Source of the DNA: JAJTHY01 sp964458795
GTDB lineage: Bacteria > Pseudomonadota > Alphaproteobacteria > Rickettsiales > Midichloriaceae
NCBI GenBank assembly: GCA_964458795.1
Contig: CAYWJW010000016.1
Location: forward strand, 1-31,595
Length of the DNA: 31,595 nucleotides
Direction: 5' to 3'
Positions 16,087 through 22,719 of this stretch are shown here, piece after piece. The notes below the pieces were generated by a model that was given only the letters and a program-made list of their open reading frames with translations, searched no databases and had not been told where the DNA came from. Numbering within the stretch: position 1 is the stretch's first letter; the number at the start of each line of letters is the position of its first letter. A program made the translations under genes and the position numbers.

Positions 16087-17388
16087 ATGGAAAAGCTTTT
16101 AAGTAAAATTCAAAATAGAAAGGCGGTTATAGGAATAATCGGTCTTGGCTATGTAGGCTTGCCCCTAGCGATTAGATTTGCAGATGCTGGGTTTAAAGTC
16201 ATAGGATTCGATATTGACCAAAACAAAATCGATAAAATTGAGGGCGGAGAGTCCTATATTAAGCATATTCCCGCAAGCGATATATCAGACGCATGTGCTA
16301 AAGGATTCTCGGTAACTACGGATTTTTCGAAAATAGCTGAAGTAGATGCTATAATAATCTGCTTGCCTACCCCACTTAATCTACATAGAGAGCCAGATTT
16401 AAGTTATATAACCCATACTATGGAGATCATGCTACCGTATCTTAAGCCTGGACAAATCATGTCTCTTGAGTCCACCACCTATCCTGGTACTACGGATGAA
16501 GAATTGTTGCCACGAATCGAGAGTAGGGGATTTAAAATTGGTTTGGACTATTTCCTAGTATTTTCACCTGAGCGAGAAGATCCTGCAAATCCTTCATATA
16601 ATACCAAGAACATACCCAAAGTAGTAGGTGGTGTAACTTCCAATTGTCTAAAAATTGGGGCAGAGCTTTATAGAAACGCTGTAGATACAGTAGTTGAAGT
16701 GAGCTCCACTAAGGTTGCGGAAATGACCAAATTGCTCGAAAACATCCACAGAGCTGTTAATATTGGCCTAGTAAATGAAATGAAGATTGTCGCTGATAAA
16801 ATGGGCATTGATGTCTATGAGGTGATTGATGCAGCTGCAACTAAGCCATTTGGCTTCACCCCATATTACCCGGGTCCGGGCCTTGGTGGGCATTGTATTC
16901 CTATCGATCCATTCTACCTAACTTGGAAAGCGAGAGAGTACGGTGTGCACACCAGATTCATTGAGCTTGCTGGGGAGATAAATACATCGATGCCTGCATA
17001 TGTAATTGAGAAAATGTTACTTGGACTTAACCGTATTGGCAAGGCTATCTCCAGATCCAGAATTTTAGTGATAGGTATAGCATATAAAAAGAACGTGGAT
17101 GATATGAGAGAATCCCCATCTCTGGAGATTATGGAAGAGCTAAAAGGACTTGGGGCTGATATTGAATATCATGACCCATACATCCCTGTATGCCCACAGA
17201 CGCGTAAGCATAAGTTCAATTTAAAAAGCTTAGAGCTTACAGCCGCAAATATTAAGAGCTTTGACGTTGTGCTTATTGCAACCGACCATGATAACATTGA
17301 TTACAAGCTTATCGAGAAAGAGGCCCAACTGGTTGTTGATGCCAGAGGCCGCTTCAGAAAAGCGAATAAGAAAATAATCAAGGCCTAA
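16087..17388 (+). CDS. wbpA: UDP-N-acetylglucosamine 6-dehydrogenase, WbpA-like
   Basis: UDP-sugar dehydrogenase of 433 residues that oxidises UDP-GlcNAc twice at C6 using NAD, the entry step of the Wbp pathway. The N-terminal Rossmann motif is GIIGLGYVGLPLA. CLPTPL, the catalytic Lys in EMTKLLENIHRAVNI (about K214) and the nucleophile C270 in GPGLGGHCIPIDPFYL are all present. The C-terminal domain has GIAYKKNVDDMRESPS. The group is WbpA/WbpO-like rather than Ugd (UDP-glucose). It ends one base from the stop of the oppositely oriented hypothetical gene. The epimerase WbpI is not present here. Confidence 0.92.
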   Translation: MEKLLSKIQNRKAVIGIIGLGYVGLPLAIRFADAGFKVIGFDIDQNKIDKIEGGESYIKHIPASDISDACAKGFSVTTDFSKIAEVDAIIICLPTPLNLHREPDLSYITHTMEIMLPYLKPGQIMSLESTTYPGTTDEELLPRIESRGFKIGLDYFLVFSPEREDPANPSYNTKNIPKVVGGVTSNCLKIGAELYRNAVDTVVEVSSTKVAEMTKLLENIHRAVNIGLVNEMKIVADKMGIDVYEVIDAAATKPFGFTPYYPGPGLGGHCIPIDPFYLTWKAREYGVHTRFIELAGEINTSMPAYVIEKMLLGLNRIGKAISRSRILVIGIAYKKNVDDMRESPSLEIMEELKGLGADIEYHDPYIPVCPQTRKHKFNLKSLELTAANIKSFDVVLIATDHDNIDYKLIEKEAQLVVDARGRFRKANKKIIKA

Positions 17389-17988
17389 CTATTCATGCGG
17401 TATATATGTCTCCAACTCAGATACCAGTGATGATATTTCATTGAAAGCTTCTATTTCTCTTCCTAGCTTATCTGTGAATTCATGCTTGGTATTATTCTGG
17501 CTGACAAACAAAGATAGCCCAGCAGTTGAAGCTGCTACAATACCTGACGCCCATCCTTCAGAGTTTGTGTCATAGTATGCTTTTTCAAACAGTGAATTCG
17601 CTTTGCTAATATTCTGTATTGATAATTTTTCAAGGGTATGTAAATCAGAGAGCGCCGATGATGTTAGAGACTTCAAGGTAACTGTATCAATGTTTCCCAT
17701 CTTTATATACCTCAATGCTTCACCAGCTGATATAGCAGCCTCATTAAACTTTTGCTTAAACTCTGTTACAAAAGGATCATCCAATTTAGGAGCTATTGAT
17801 TCTTGGGAATGCGAAGAATTATATAATTTGTATAAATCACCTGCCTTAAATTCATGGCTGAGTTTTATAAAACGGTCTGATGCCTTCGATCCAGTATTAA
17901 CTATTTTCTTTATTATAGCGCTTTCTTTTTTCTCGGCAATCGCCTTAGCATCGTACTTGATCTCTCTTCCATTAATATGTGTTTTCAT
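17389..17988 (-). CDS. Hypothetical protein, 199 residues
   Basis: Not recognised. The protein is mainly helical and charged, without a signal peptide. One mildly hydrophobic Gly/Ala/Ser-rich stretch (GWASGIVAASTAGLSLFVSQ) lies near residues 144-163. The frame is long and open, has a GGGGAA ribosome-binding site 7 nt before the ATG, and its last base abuts wbpA. It is divergent from elbB across a 231-bp gap holding an inverted pair of a regulatory box. Possible TATAAT at 18022-18027 on the minus strand. The function cannot be given. Confidence 0.75.
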   Translation of the reverse strand: MKTHINGREIKYDAKAIAEKKESAIIKKIVNTGSKASDRFIKLSHEFKAGDLYKLYNSSHSQESIAPKLDDPFVTEFKQKFNEAAISAGEALRYIKMGNIDTVTLKSLTSSALSDLHTLEKLSIQNISKANSLFEKAYYDTNSEGWASGIVAASTAGLSLFVSQNNTKHEFTDKLGREIEAFNEISSLVSELETYIPHE

Positions 17989-18056
17989 GAGAATTTCCCC
18001 AAAAATAGGTTGATGCGCTGTATTATATCGTATTTATCAATGGAATCAATAAAAAT

Positions 18057-18095
18057 CCCCTGAGCAAAATGCTGTGAAAAATATTTTGCTCAGGG
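18057..18095. promoter_or_regulatory. Inverted pair of block-1 boxes between divergent genes
   Basis: CCCTGAGCAAAAT at 18058-18070 and its exact reverse complement at 18083-18095 form a 13-bp dyad with a 12-nt centre. The right arm is block 1 of upstream element A. The left arm places the same box in front of the minus-strand hypothetical gene. A two-sided operator or a hairpin in the RNA are both possible. No T-run follows either arm, so an intrinsic terminator is unlikely. Confidence 0.55.
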
Positions 18096-18138
18096 ACTTC
18101 CTTAAGCTATCCGCCTCAACTATACTAATAAATATAAG
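18079..18138 (+). promoter_or_regulatory. Repeated upstream element, copy A, facing elbB
   Basis: Block 1 contains GCTCAGGGACTTCC (ending 18101). After 19 unconserved bases block 2, TATACTAATAAATATAAG, begins at 18121. Block 2 is identical to that of copy B (21873-21932), and the spacing is identical in all three copies. TATACT resembles a -10 box about 94 nt before the elbB start. Confidence 0.65.
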
Positions 18139-18219
18139 GGTAGTATAAGTGTGCGCACAAAAATATTCCTAATTGGGCAGCATACTGCTAAGGTATAACA
18201 ATCCTACTTGGAGAATGAA

Positions 18220-18864
18220 ATGAAAAAAGTTGCAGTAATTTTGGCGGGTTGCGGCTACATAGATGGCTCTGAAATTAGAGAGTCGGTTTTAACTTTACTA
18301 GAGCTTGATCGCAGTAATGCTCAAACTGAGATTTTTGCACCTAACCTAAATCAGCATAGTGTGGTTGATCATGTGAGTGGCAAAGAAGTTTCGGAGACTA
18401 GGAACATGCTTGCTGAAGCTGCAAGAATTGCTCGTGGGCAGATAAAGCCAATAGACCAATTAAACCCAAGTCACTTTGATGCGCTAATTATACCAGGAGG
18501 ATCCGGTGTTGCAAAGAATTTATCTACAATTCCATCTGAGGGATCTAAGGGGAAAGTAGCTTCATTTCTTGTGCCTATAATCGAAGCTTTTACAGCTGCA
18601 CACAAACCAATAGGTAGCATATGCATAGCTCCTGCACTTGTGGCAGTGGTACTAAAAAATAAGATCCCAACTCTAACCCTGGGGAATGAAAGTGATTTGC
18701 TAGAGAAAATTGGTGTAGATAGCAGAAAATGTGATGGAGACAAAATTATAGTAGATGAAAAAAATTTATTAGTAAGTACTCCAGCTTATATGCATGATGA
18801 TAGGCTTAGTGTTATTAATGAAGGAATTTCTCAGTTGGTCAAAAAGGTTTTGGAGATGGCATGA
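18220..18864 (+). CDS. elbB: ElbB-family glyoxalase (isoprenoid biosynthesis protein ElbB)
   Basis: DJ-1/PfpI-type glutamine amidotransferase-like protein of 214 residues (E. coli ElbB is 217). It aligns along its length: VILAGCGYIDGSEI, VSETRNMLAEAARIARGQIKP, DALIIPGGSGVAKNLS, the nucleophile elbow SICIAPAL with its Cys, and STPAYMHDD near the end. E. coli ElbB has weak glyoxalase activity and was found to raise lycopene; the physiological role is uncertain. ATG 18220 is preferred to the in-frame TTG 18208 because GGAGA sits 5 nt before it. It overlaps the next gene by 4 nt (ATGA). Confidence 0.9.
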   Translation: MKKVAVILAGCGYIDGSEIRESVLTLLELDRSNAQTEIFAPNLNQHSVVDHVSGKEVSETRNMLAEAARIARGQIKPIDQLNPSHFDALIIPGGSGVAKNLSTIPSEGSKGKVASFLVPIIEAFTAAHKPIGSICIAPALVAVVLKNKIPTLTLGNESDLLEKIGVDSRKCDGDKIIVDEKNLLVSTPAYMHDDRLSVINEGISQLVKKVLEMA

Positions 18865-19520
18865 AAATAAGCAATCTAATATTTTTCCTGATATTCGGCG
18901 CACCCTTTTTTGTAGCTACTGAAGCAAAGTCTAGTCATAGGATTATAAATCAGTGTGAGATTACCCCACAGATTTGGCTTCTAAAAACACCACCTGTTAT
19001 TCAAAAAACTAACAATTTACGTAGAGCGGTAGGCTCTCCAGATTTTGCACGTGGCCAATTTATACTTTTAGAAGGCATTGTGATGGATGAGCAGTGTGTG
19101 CCGATATCAAATGCAATAGTAGATATTTGGCAAGCTAATTCCAGAGGTGGAATTGATTACGATCACAAGAGATCTAAAAAATCAGATCCTAATTTTATTG
19201 GTACTGGAGTTATGATAACTGATAATATGGGTTATTATGATTTCCTAACTGTTATGCCAGGTTCGATAGGGCACGCGCGGGCTCCCCATATCAATGTAAG
19301 GGTAAGGCATAAGGATTTTCAAGAATTTGAAAGTGTTATATATTTTGAAAACAGTCACCTAAATAAGCACGATGCAATATTAAACAAAGAAACAAAAGAA
19401 TGTAGACGTAACTTGTTGATTGCAAAAGAACAAAACTATAGTATGAATAGAGGAGAAGCTGGTATTGTATACCGCTTTGATATTACTTTGGATGGTAACA
19501 ATAAGTATAAAAAATACTAA
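18861..19520 (+). CDS. Secreted intradiol-dioxygenase-like protein, PcaG-like
   Basis: Protein of 219 residues with an N-terminal signal peptide (about 1-22), so it is likely periplasmic or exported. The intradiol dioxygenase fold is clear: PISNAIVDIWQANSRG, DPNFIGTGVMITDNMGYYDFLTVMPG, APHINVRV. Of the four Fe(III) ligands of protocatechuate 3,4-dioxygenase beta, one Tyr (Y100, DYDHK) and one His (H143) remain. The Tyr of the PYPW motif is gone, and the second His is Asn (N145). PHIN is typical of the non-catalytic alpha subunit PcaG. No other aromatic degradation gene is nearby, so classical protocatechuate cleavage is doubtful. It is translationally coupled to elbB. Confidence 0.8.
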   Translation: MKISNLIFFLIFGAPFFVATEAKSSHRIINQCEITPQIWLLKTPPVIQKTNNLRRAVGSPDFARGQFILLEGIVMDEQCVPISNAIVDIWQANSRGGIDYDHKRSKKSDPNFIGTGVMITDNMGYYDFLTVMPGSIGHARAPHINVRVRHKDFQEFESVIYFENSHLNKHDAILNKETKECRRNLLIAKEQNYSMNRGEAGIVYRFDITLDGNNKYKKY

Positions 19521-19541
19521 AACTCTAAAAGGAGACTGATA

Positions 19542-19838
19542 ATGAAAAATATATCTGCAATAATTTCTGGTTTAGCTGTAGCTCTTATTGCTATGGGTGT
19601 TAACGCTATGGAATCATCATCAACTGAAAACAAGATGATGGATAAAAAAGAAGATGCTATGATGAAAAAAGATGATGCTAAAAGAGAAGAAATGAAGAAG
19701 AAAGAAGATAGCATGATGAAGAAGGATGATGCTAAAAGAGATAAAATGAAGAAGAAAGAAGATGAAATGCATAAAAAGGACTCTAGCAAAAAAGATGAAA
19801 AAGACGAAATGAAGAAAGATGAGACAAAATCATACTAA
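19542..19838 (+). CDS. Small secreted Lys/Met/Asp-rich repeat protein
   Basis: Protein of 98 residues. The N-terminal signal peptide contains SAIISGLAVALIAMGVNA. A highly charged mature part follows, made of two tandem 18-residue units (MMKKDDAKR-x2-MKKKED-x) and a degenerate third. It is expected to be disordered or a single charged helix. An AGGAG ribosome-binding site lies 7 nt upstream. A strong terminator follows at 19871. The signal peptide is almost identical to that of the next gene, in DNA as well as protein. No function is recognised; the many Met and acidic residues might bind metal, which is speculation. Confidence 0.85.
   Translation: MKNISAIISGLAVALIAMGVNAMESSSTENKMMDKKEDAMMKKDDAKREEMKKKEDSMMKKDDAKRDKMKKKEDEMHKKDSSKKDEKDEMKKDETKSY
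19659..19766 (+). repeat. Tandem 54-bp coding repeat (two units)
   Basis: Units 19659-19712 and 19713-19766 encode the 18-residue motif beginning MMKKDDAKR. They differ at only a few positions, pointing to recent tandem duplication; slippage could vary the copy number. Confidence 0.85.
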
Positions 19839-19870
19839 TTTCTTAGGTGCTTCTTAACATTGCCTAAGTT

Positions 19871-19918
19871 AGCCTTGCAAATGCTTTGGTGCGTTTAGCA
19901 AGGCTTTTTTATTTTTTA
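19871..19918 (+). terminator. Rho-independent terminator
   Basis: Perfect stem AGCCTTGC (19871-19878) / GCAAGGCT (19898-19905) with a 19-nt loop, followed by TTTTT-A-TTTTTT. It ends the elbB to small secreted protein transcript. Confidence 0.85.
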
Positions 19919-20019
19919 GTTACTGTTCTTTGAGCTTGCAAAGCCAGAAAATTTCGTTAATACTGTGCCCAAGCGGATATTAATTTATCGCTGAATTAAT
20001 CACTTTTTAGGAGACTAAC

Positions 20020-20196
20020 ATGAAAGTATCTGCAATAATTTCTGGTTTAGCTGTAGCTCTTGTTGCTATGGGTGTTAACGCTACTGAGCCAAAATCAAAA
20101 GCTCAAAATCAAGAAGCGCCAGCACAAAATCAAGAAGCGCCAGCTCAACAACAAAAAGAACAAGCTTCTGCCCCTAAAGCAGACGCTAAGCAATAA
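20020..20196 (+). CDS. Small secreted Gln/Ala/Pro-rich protein (58 residues)
   Basis: Begins at ATG 20020, 7 nt after AGGAG. The signal peptide SAIISGLAVALVAMGVNA matches that of the upstream 98-residue protein with one change in this stretch, and the ribosome-binding region is also shared. The mature part is about 37 residues, low in complexity, with a tandem AQNQEAP repeat and Lys/Gln-rich ends. The near-identity of DNA in the leader and signal, with unrelated mature parts, implies duplication of a secretion cassette followed by replacement or divergence of the cargo. It is followed by its own terminator. Function unknown. Confidence 0.8.
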   Translation: MKVSAIISGLAVALVAMGVNATEPKSKAQNQEAPAQNQEAPAQQQKEQASAPKADAKQ

Positions 20197-20225
20197 ACCT
20201 ATAGAACTTTTTAGTTTTAAAGGAC

Positions 20226-20258
20226 AAAAACCTGGAAGCTTATAGCTCCAGGTTTTTT
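20226..20258 (+). terminator. Rho-independent terminator
   Basis: AAAAACCTGG (20226-20235) pairs with CCAGGTTTTT. An AGCT/AGCT inner stem (one bulged A) surrounds a TAT loop, and the T6 run ends at 20258. It ends the small Gln-rich protein gene and insulates the LRR gene. Confidence 0.85.
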
Positions 20259-20319
20259 GCATATTATACCACCCCATAAAGCTCAAATTGGTGAAATTAC
20301 TATACTTTCAACCTTGAAA

Positions 20320-20328
20320 TGTTATAAT
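20320..20328 (+). promoter_or_regulatory. Extended -10 promoter for the LRR gene
   Basis: TGTTATAAT is a perfect TGN-TATAAT extended -10, 29 nt before the LRR start codon. No good -35 hexamer is seen 17 nt upstream, as is common for extended -10 promoters. Confidence 0.55.
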
Positions 20329-20357
20329 GTGCAATAAATTAACTATAGTAGACTATC

Positions 20358-21866
20358 ATGCAAAACAGAGATTATTTAAAGCAACTACGTGAAGGTGGAA
20401 TTACCAAGCTGTGTCTCGATAATGATAGGATAAGTGTTGAGGAGTTTGCCAAAGCTTTAGAAGCTAATAAAGCTATTACTTCTCTAAGCATCTGCAATTG
20501 CATGAACGCTGATGGGGCGAGGCATATTGCTTGGGCTCTCAAAACTAATAAAACTCTCACCTCTCTAGAATTCTTTTGTAGCGAAATAGGTGATGAAGGG
20601 ATAAGGCATATTGCTGAAGCTCTAAAAATTAATACAACTCTTACTGTTCTAAAAATCGATAGTGATAAAATAGGCGATGCAGGCGCGAAGCATCTTGCTG
20701 AGGTTCTGAAAACTAATGAAGCTATTACCTCTCTATTCCTCCGTAATAACGAGATAACCACCAAAGGCGCGAAGTATCTTGCTAAAGCTTTAAAGAATAA
20801 TAAAACTCTTACCTCTCTAGTCATCGAAGATAACTATATAGAAGCTGAGGGGATGGGGTATCTTGCTGAAGTTCTAAAAAATAATAAGTCTATTACCTCT
20901 CTAGTCCTCAATCGTACCGCCATAGGTGCTGAGGGGGCGAAGTATCTTGCTGATGTTTTGAGGAATAATACAGCTATTACTTCCTTAGTCATCGATGATA
21001 ATTACATAGGTGCTGAAGGTGCAAAGGAGCTTGCTGGAGCGCTGAAAACTAATAAAACTATTACTTCTCTAACCCTCATCAATAACGAGATGGGCGCAAA
21101 TGGGATACACTATCTTGCTGATGCTTTAGAAGATAACACAACTCTTACCTCCCTAGCTCTCACGGAGTACAACATGCCTGTTGGTGGGGCTATGCGTATT
21201 GTTGAGGCTCTAAAAACTAATAAAGTCCTCACTTCTCTAGTTCTCAGTAATATCAGCATAGATGATAAGGGGGCGAAGAATATTGCCGAAGCTTTCAAGG
21301 ATAATACAACTCTTATCCATCTAGACCTCGGTTCTAATCGCATAAACGCTGAAGGGGCGAGAGCCTTGGATGCATTAATACTGTCACATAATAATATCAC
21401 ATCAGCTACTTATCTAGGAATGAGCCGTGAGGTGTGGGATGAACTAAAAAGTAGGAAAATTCTTGTAAATAAATTAGCCAATGAATGGATCGAACATAAA
21501 GACAATAATACTGCCCTACCTAGCAAGGCCCAAGAATATACAGATTATTCTAGTGCGATAATACATAAATTAAAACAATTCAACAAATCTGATCTAGTTG
21601 GTCCATTTGTTGAATATTGCGCTTTCGAAACTAAGAAAGCCGAAGAGGCTAGCAAGGAGGAAGGGGCCAGGAGAATCCTTGCCTTGAAATCTACAGCTGT
21701 TGGTGTAATTGCTGCGCTGTCATTATATGCATTAGGCGCTAGAACTTCGTTTCCAAAAGTGCCAGCTGGGCCTCTTTGTACAATTCCTGTGATCACTGGC
21801 GCGCTAGCTTACTATTTCGCCGGTAAATCTGATGTATCTCAGGATAAGGGTGTAACCGCAAGATAA
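20358..21866 (+). CDS. Leucine-rich-repeat protein (RNase inhibitor/RanGAP/NLR-like) with C-terminal hydrophobic region
   Basis: Protein of 502 residues. About twelve consecutive 28-residue repeats (residues about 10-345) follow the ribonuclease-inhibitor-type pattern NxTLTSLxLxxNxIGxEGAKxLAEALK, as in eukaryotic RanGAP and NLRC proteins. A helical linker follows (about 350-445), then two hydrophobic stretches (about 447-463 and 472-489), which could form a hairpin or a membrane anchor. There is no N-terminal signal peptide. Such repeats bind proteins; in intracellular bacteria they often occur in secreted effectors, which is an inference here. The 84-bp DNA repeats could recombine and change repeat number. 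It has its own extended -10 promoter and is flanked by terminators. Confidence 0.9.
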   Translation: MQNRDYLKQLREGGITKLCLDNDRISVEEFAKALEANKAITSLSICNCMNADGARHIAWALKTNKTLTSLEFFCSEIGDEGIRHIAEALKINTTLTVLKIDSDKIGDAGAKHLAEVLKTNEAITSLFLRNNEITTKGAKYLAKALKNNKTLTSLVIEDNYIEAEGMGYLAEVLKNNKSITSLVLNRTAIGAEGAKYLADVLRNNTAITSLVIDDNYIGAEGAKELAGALKTNKTITSLTLINNEMGANGIHYLADALEDNTTLTSLALTEYNMPVGGAMRIVEALKTNKVLTSLVLSNISIDDKGAKNIAEAFKDNTTLIHLDLGSNRINAEGARALDALILSHNNITSATYLGMSREVWDELKSRKILVNKLANEWIEHKDNNTALPSKAQEYTDYSSAIIHKLKQFNKSDLVGPFVEYCAFETKKAEEASKEEGARRILALKSTAVGVIAALSLYALGARTSFPKVPAGPLCTIPVITGALAYYFAGKSDVSQDKGVTAR

Positions 21867-21872
21867 TCTAAA

Positions 21873-21932
21873 AATTATTTTGCACAGGGACTTCCATACA
21901 GCTTTTCTGTCAAGTATACTAATAAATATAAG
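21873..21932 (+). promoter_or_regulatory. Repeated upstream element, copy B, facing the transaldolase gene
   Basis: Block 1 contains GCACAGGGACTTCC (ending 21895). After 19 unconserved bases block 2, TATACTAATAAATATAAG, runs 21915-21932. It is equivalent to copies A and C. Its -10-like TATACT lies about 145 nt before the next start codon. Nothing else was recognised in 21867-22065. Confidence 0.65.
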
Positions 21933-22065
21933 ATGAGAGAAATATGGTTAAAAGTACTACACTTAGGGTGTTAAGCGGGTCTATGCCTCAGAGAGATAAA
22001 TAATCACTGTAAAACTAATCAAATTCGGCTATTATCTCGGAAGGACTAATGAATTTTAGAAAAAG

Positions 22066-22719
22066 ATGAAACTATACCTAGATAGCGGCAAGCTAAGCGA
22101 AATTGAAGAGTTAATGGCACTCGGTGCAATTGATGGTTTAACAACCAATCCGAGCCTGGTCAGTGATGGTGCAAATAGTCTTGTGGCGTATGTTACTGAT
22201 ATCTGCAAACATGTGGCAACATGTGTAAGTGTGGAAGTTATATCGACGGATTATAAAGGTATGATGGTTGAAGCCGAGAAGCTTGCTAGTATTGCTCCAC
22301 AAGTAACAATTAAGGTTCCAATGACTTGGGATGGACTTAGAGCCTGCAAAACCTTAAGTGCAAAAGGTGTTAAAGTTAATGTGACTTTGTGCTTTTCACC
22401 GGCTCAGGCTATACTTGCTGCCAAAGCTGGTGCTACTTATGTGTCTCCATTTATAGGTAGACTTGACGATATAGGCCAAGATGGCTTAGGCTTGATTGAG
22501 GAAATACGAGATATTTATGACAACTATCCGGAATGTAATACAAAGATACTTGCAGCTTCGATAAGAAGTGTAGATCATATAATAAGTGTAGCCAAAATCG
22601 GCGCAGATATTGTAACTGCTCCATATAAAATTATAAAGCAAATGATAGAGCATCCATTGACTGATTCGGGGTTAGAGAAGTTCATTATGGATGCTAAAAA
22701 ATCAGGTTATACTATATGA
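22066..22719 (+). CDS. Transaldolase / fructose-6-phosphate aldolase (TalC/Fsa family)
   Basis: Small class I aldolase of 217 residues, the length of the Fsa/TalC subfamily (TalA/B are about 316). The Schiff-base lysine is K83 in VTIKVPMTWDGL. GAIDGLTTNPSLV at the start, VNVTLCFSPAQAILAAKAGATYVSPFIGRLDD and ILAASIRSVDHI are family motifs. It links the pentose phosphate intermediates sedoheptulose-7-P, erythrose-4-P and F6P. Whether it acts as transaldolase or F6P aldolase is not decidable by eye. The 3' end overlaps the next gene by ATGA. Confidence 0.92.
   Translation: MKLYLDSGKLSEIEELMALGAIDGLTTNPSLVSDGANSLVAYVTDICKHVATCVSVEVISTDYKGMMVEAEKLASIAPQVTIKVPMTWDGLRACKTLSAKGVKVNVTLCFSPAQAILAAKAGATYVSPFIGRLDDIGQDGLGLIEEIRDIYDNYPECNTKILAASIRSVDHIISVAKIGADIVTAPYKIIKQMIEHPLTDSGLEKFIMDAKKSGYTI

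Noticed and set aside
18058..18095. Dyad read as an intrinsic terminator
   Set aside because: It lies upstream of both divergent genes and no T-run follows either arm.
20262..20280. Short similarity (ATATTATACCA…CCCATAAA) to the outer arm of the 4144-4310 palindrome
   Set aside because: Only 19 matching bases across a 3-base gap and no inverted partner; too weak to call a relic copy.
20372..20824. Open frame of 150 codons on the minus strand across the LRR gene
   Set aside because: It mirrors the 84-bp LRR repeats in antisense; the repeat period keeps several frames open. No ribosome-binding site, and the plus-strand frame is clearly the real one.
20358..21400. Regularly spaced repeats considered as a CRISPR-like array
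   Set aside because: The period is 84 bp in phase with codons and encodes 28-residue LRRs; there are no spacers between identical repeats.
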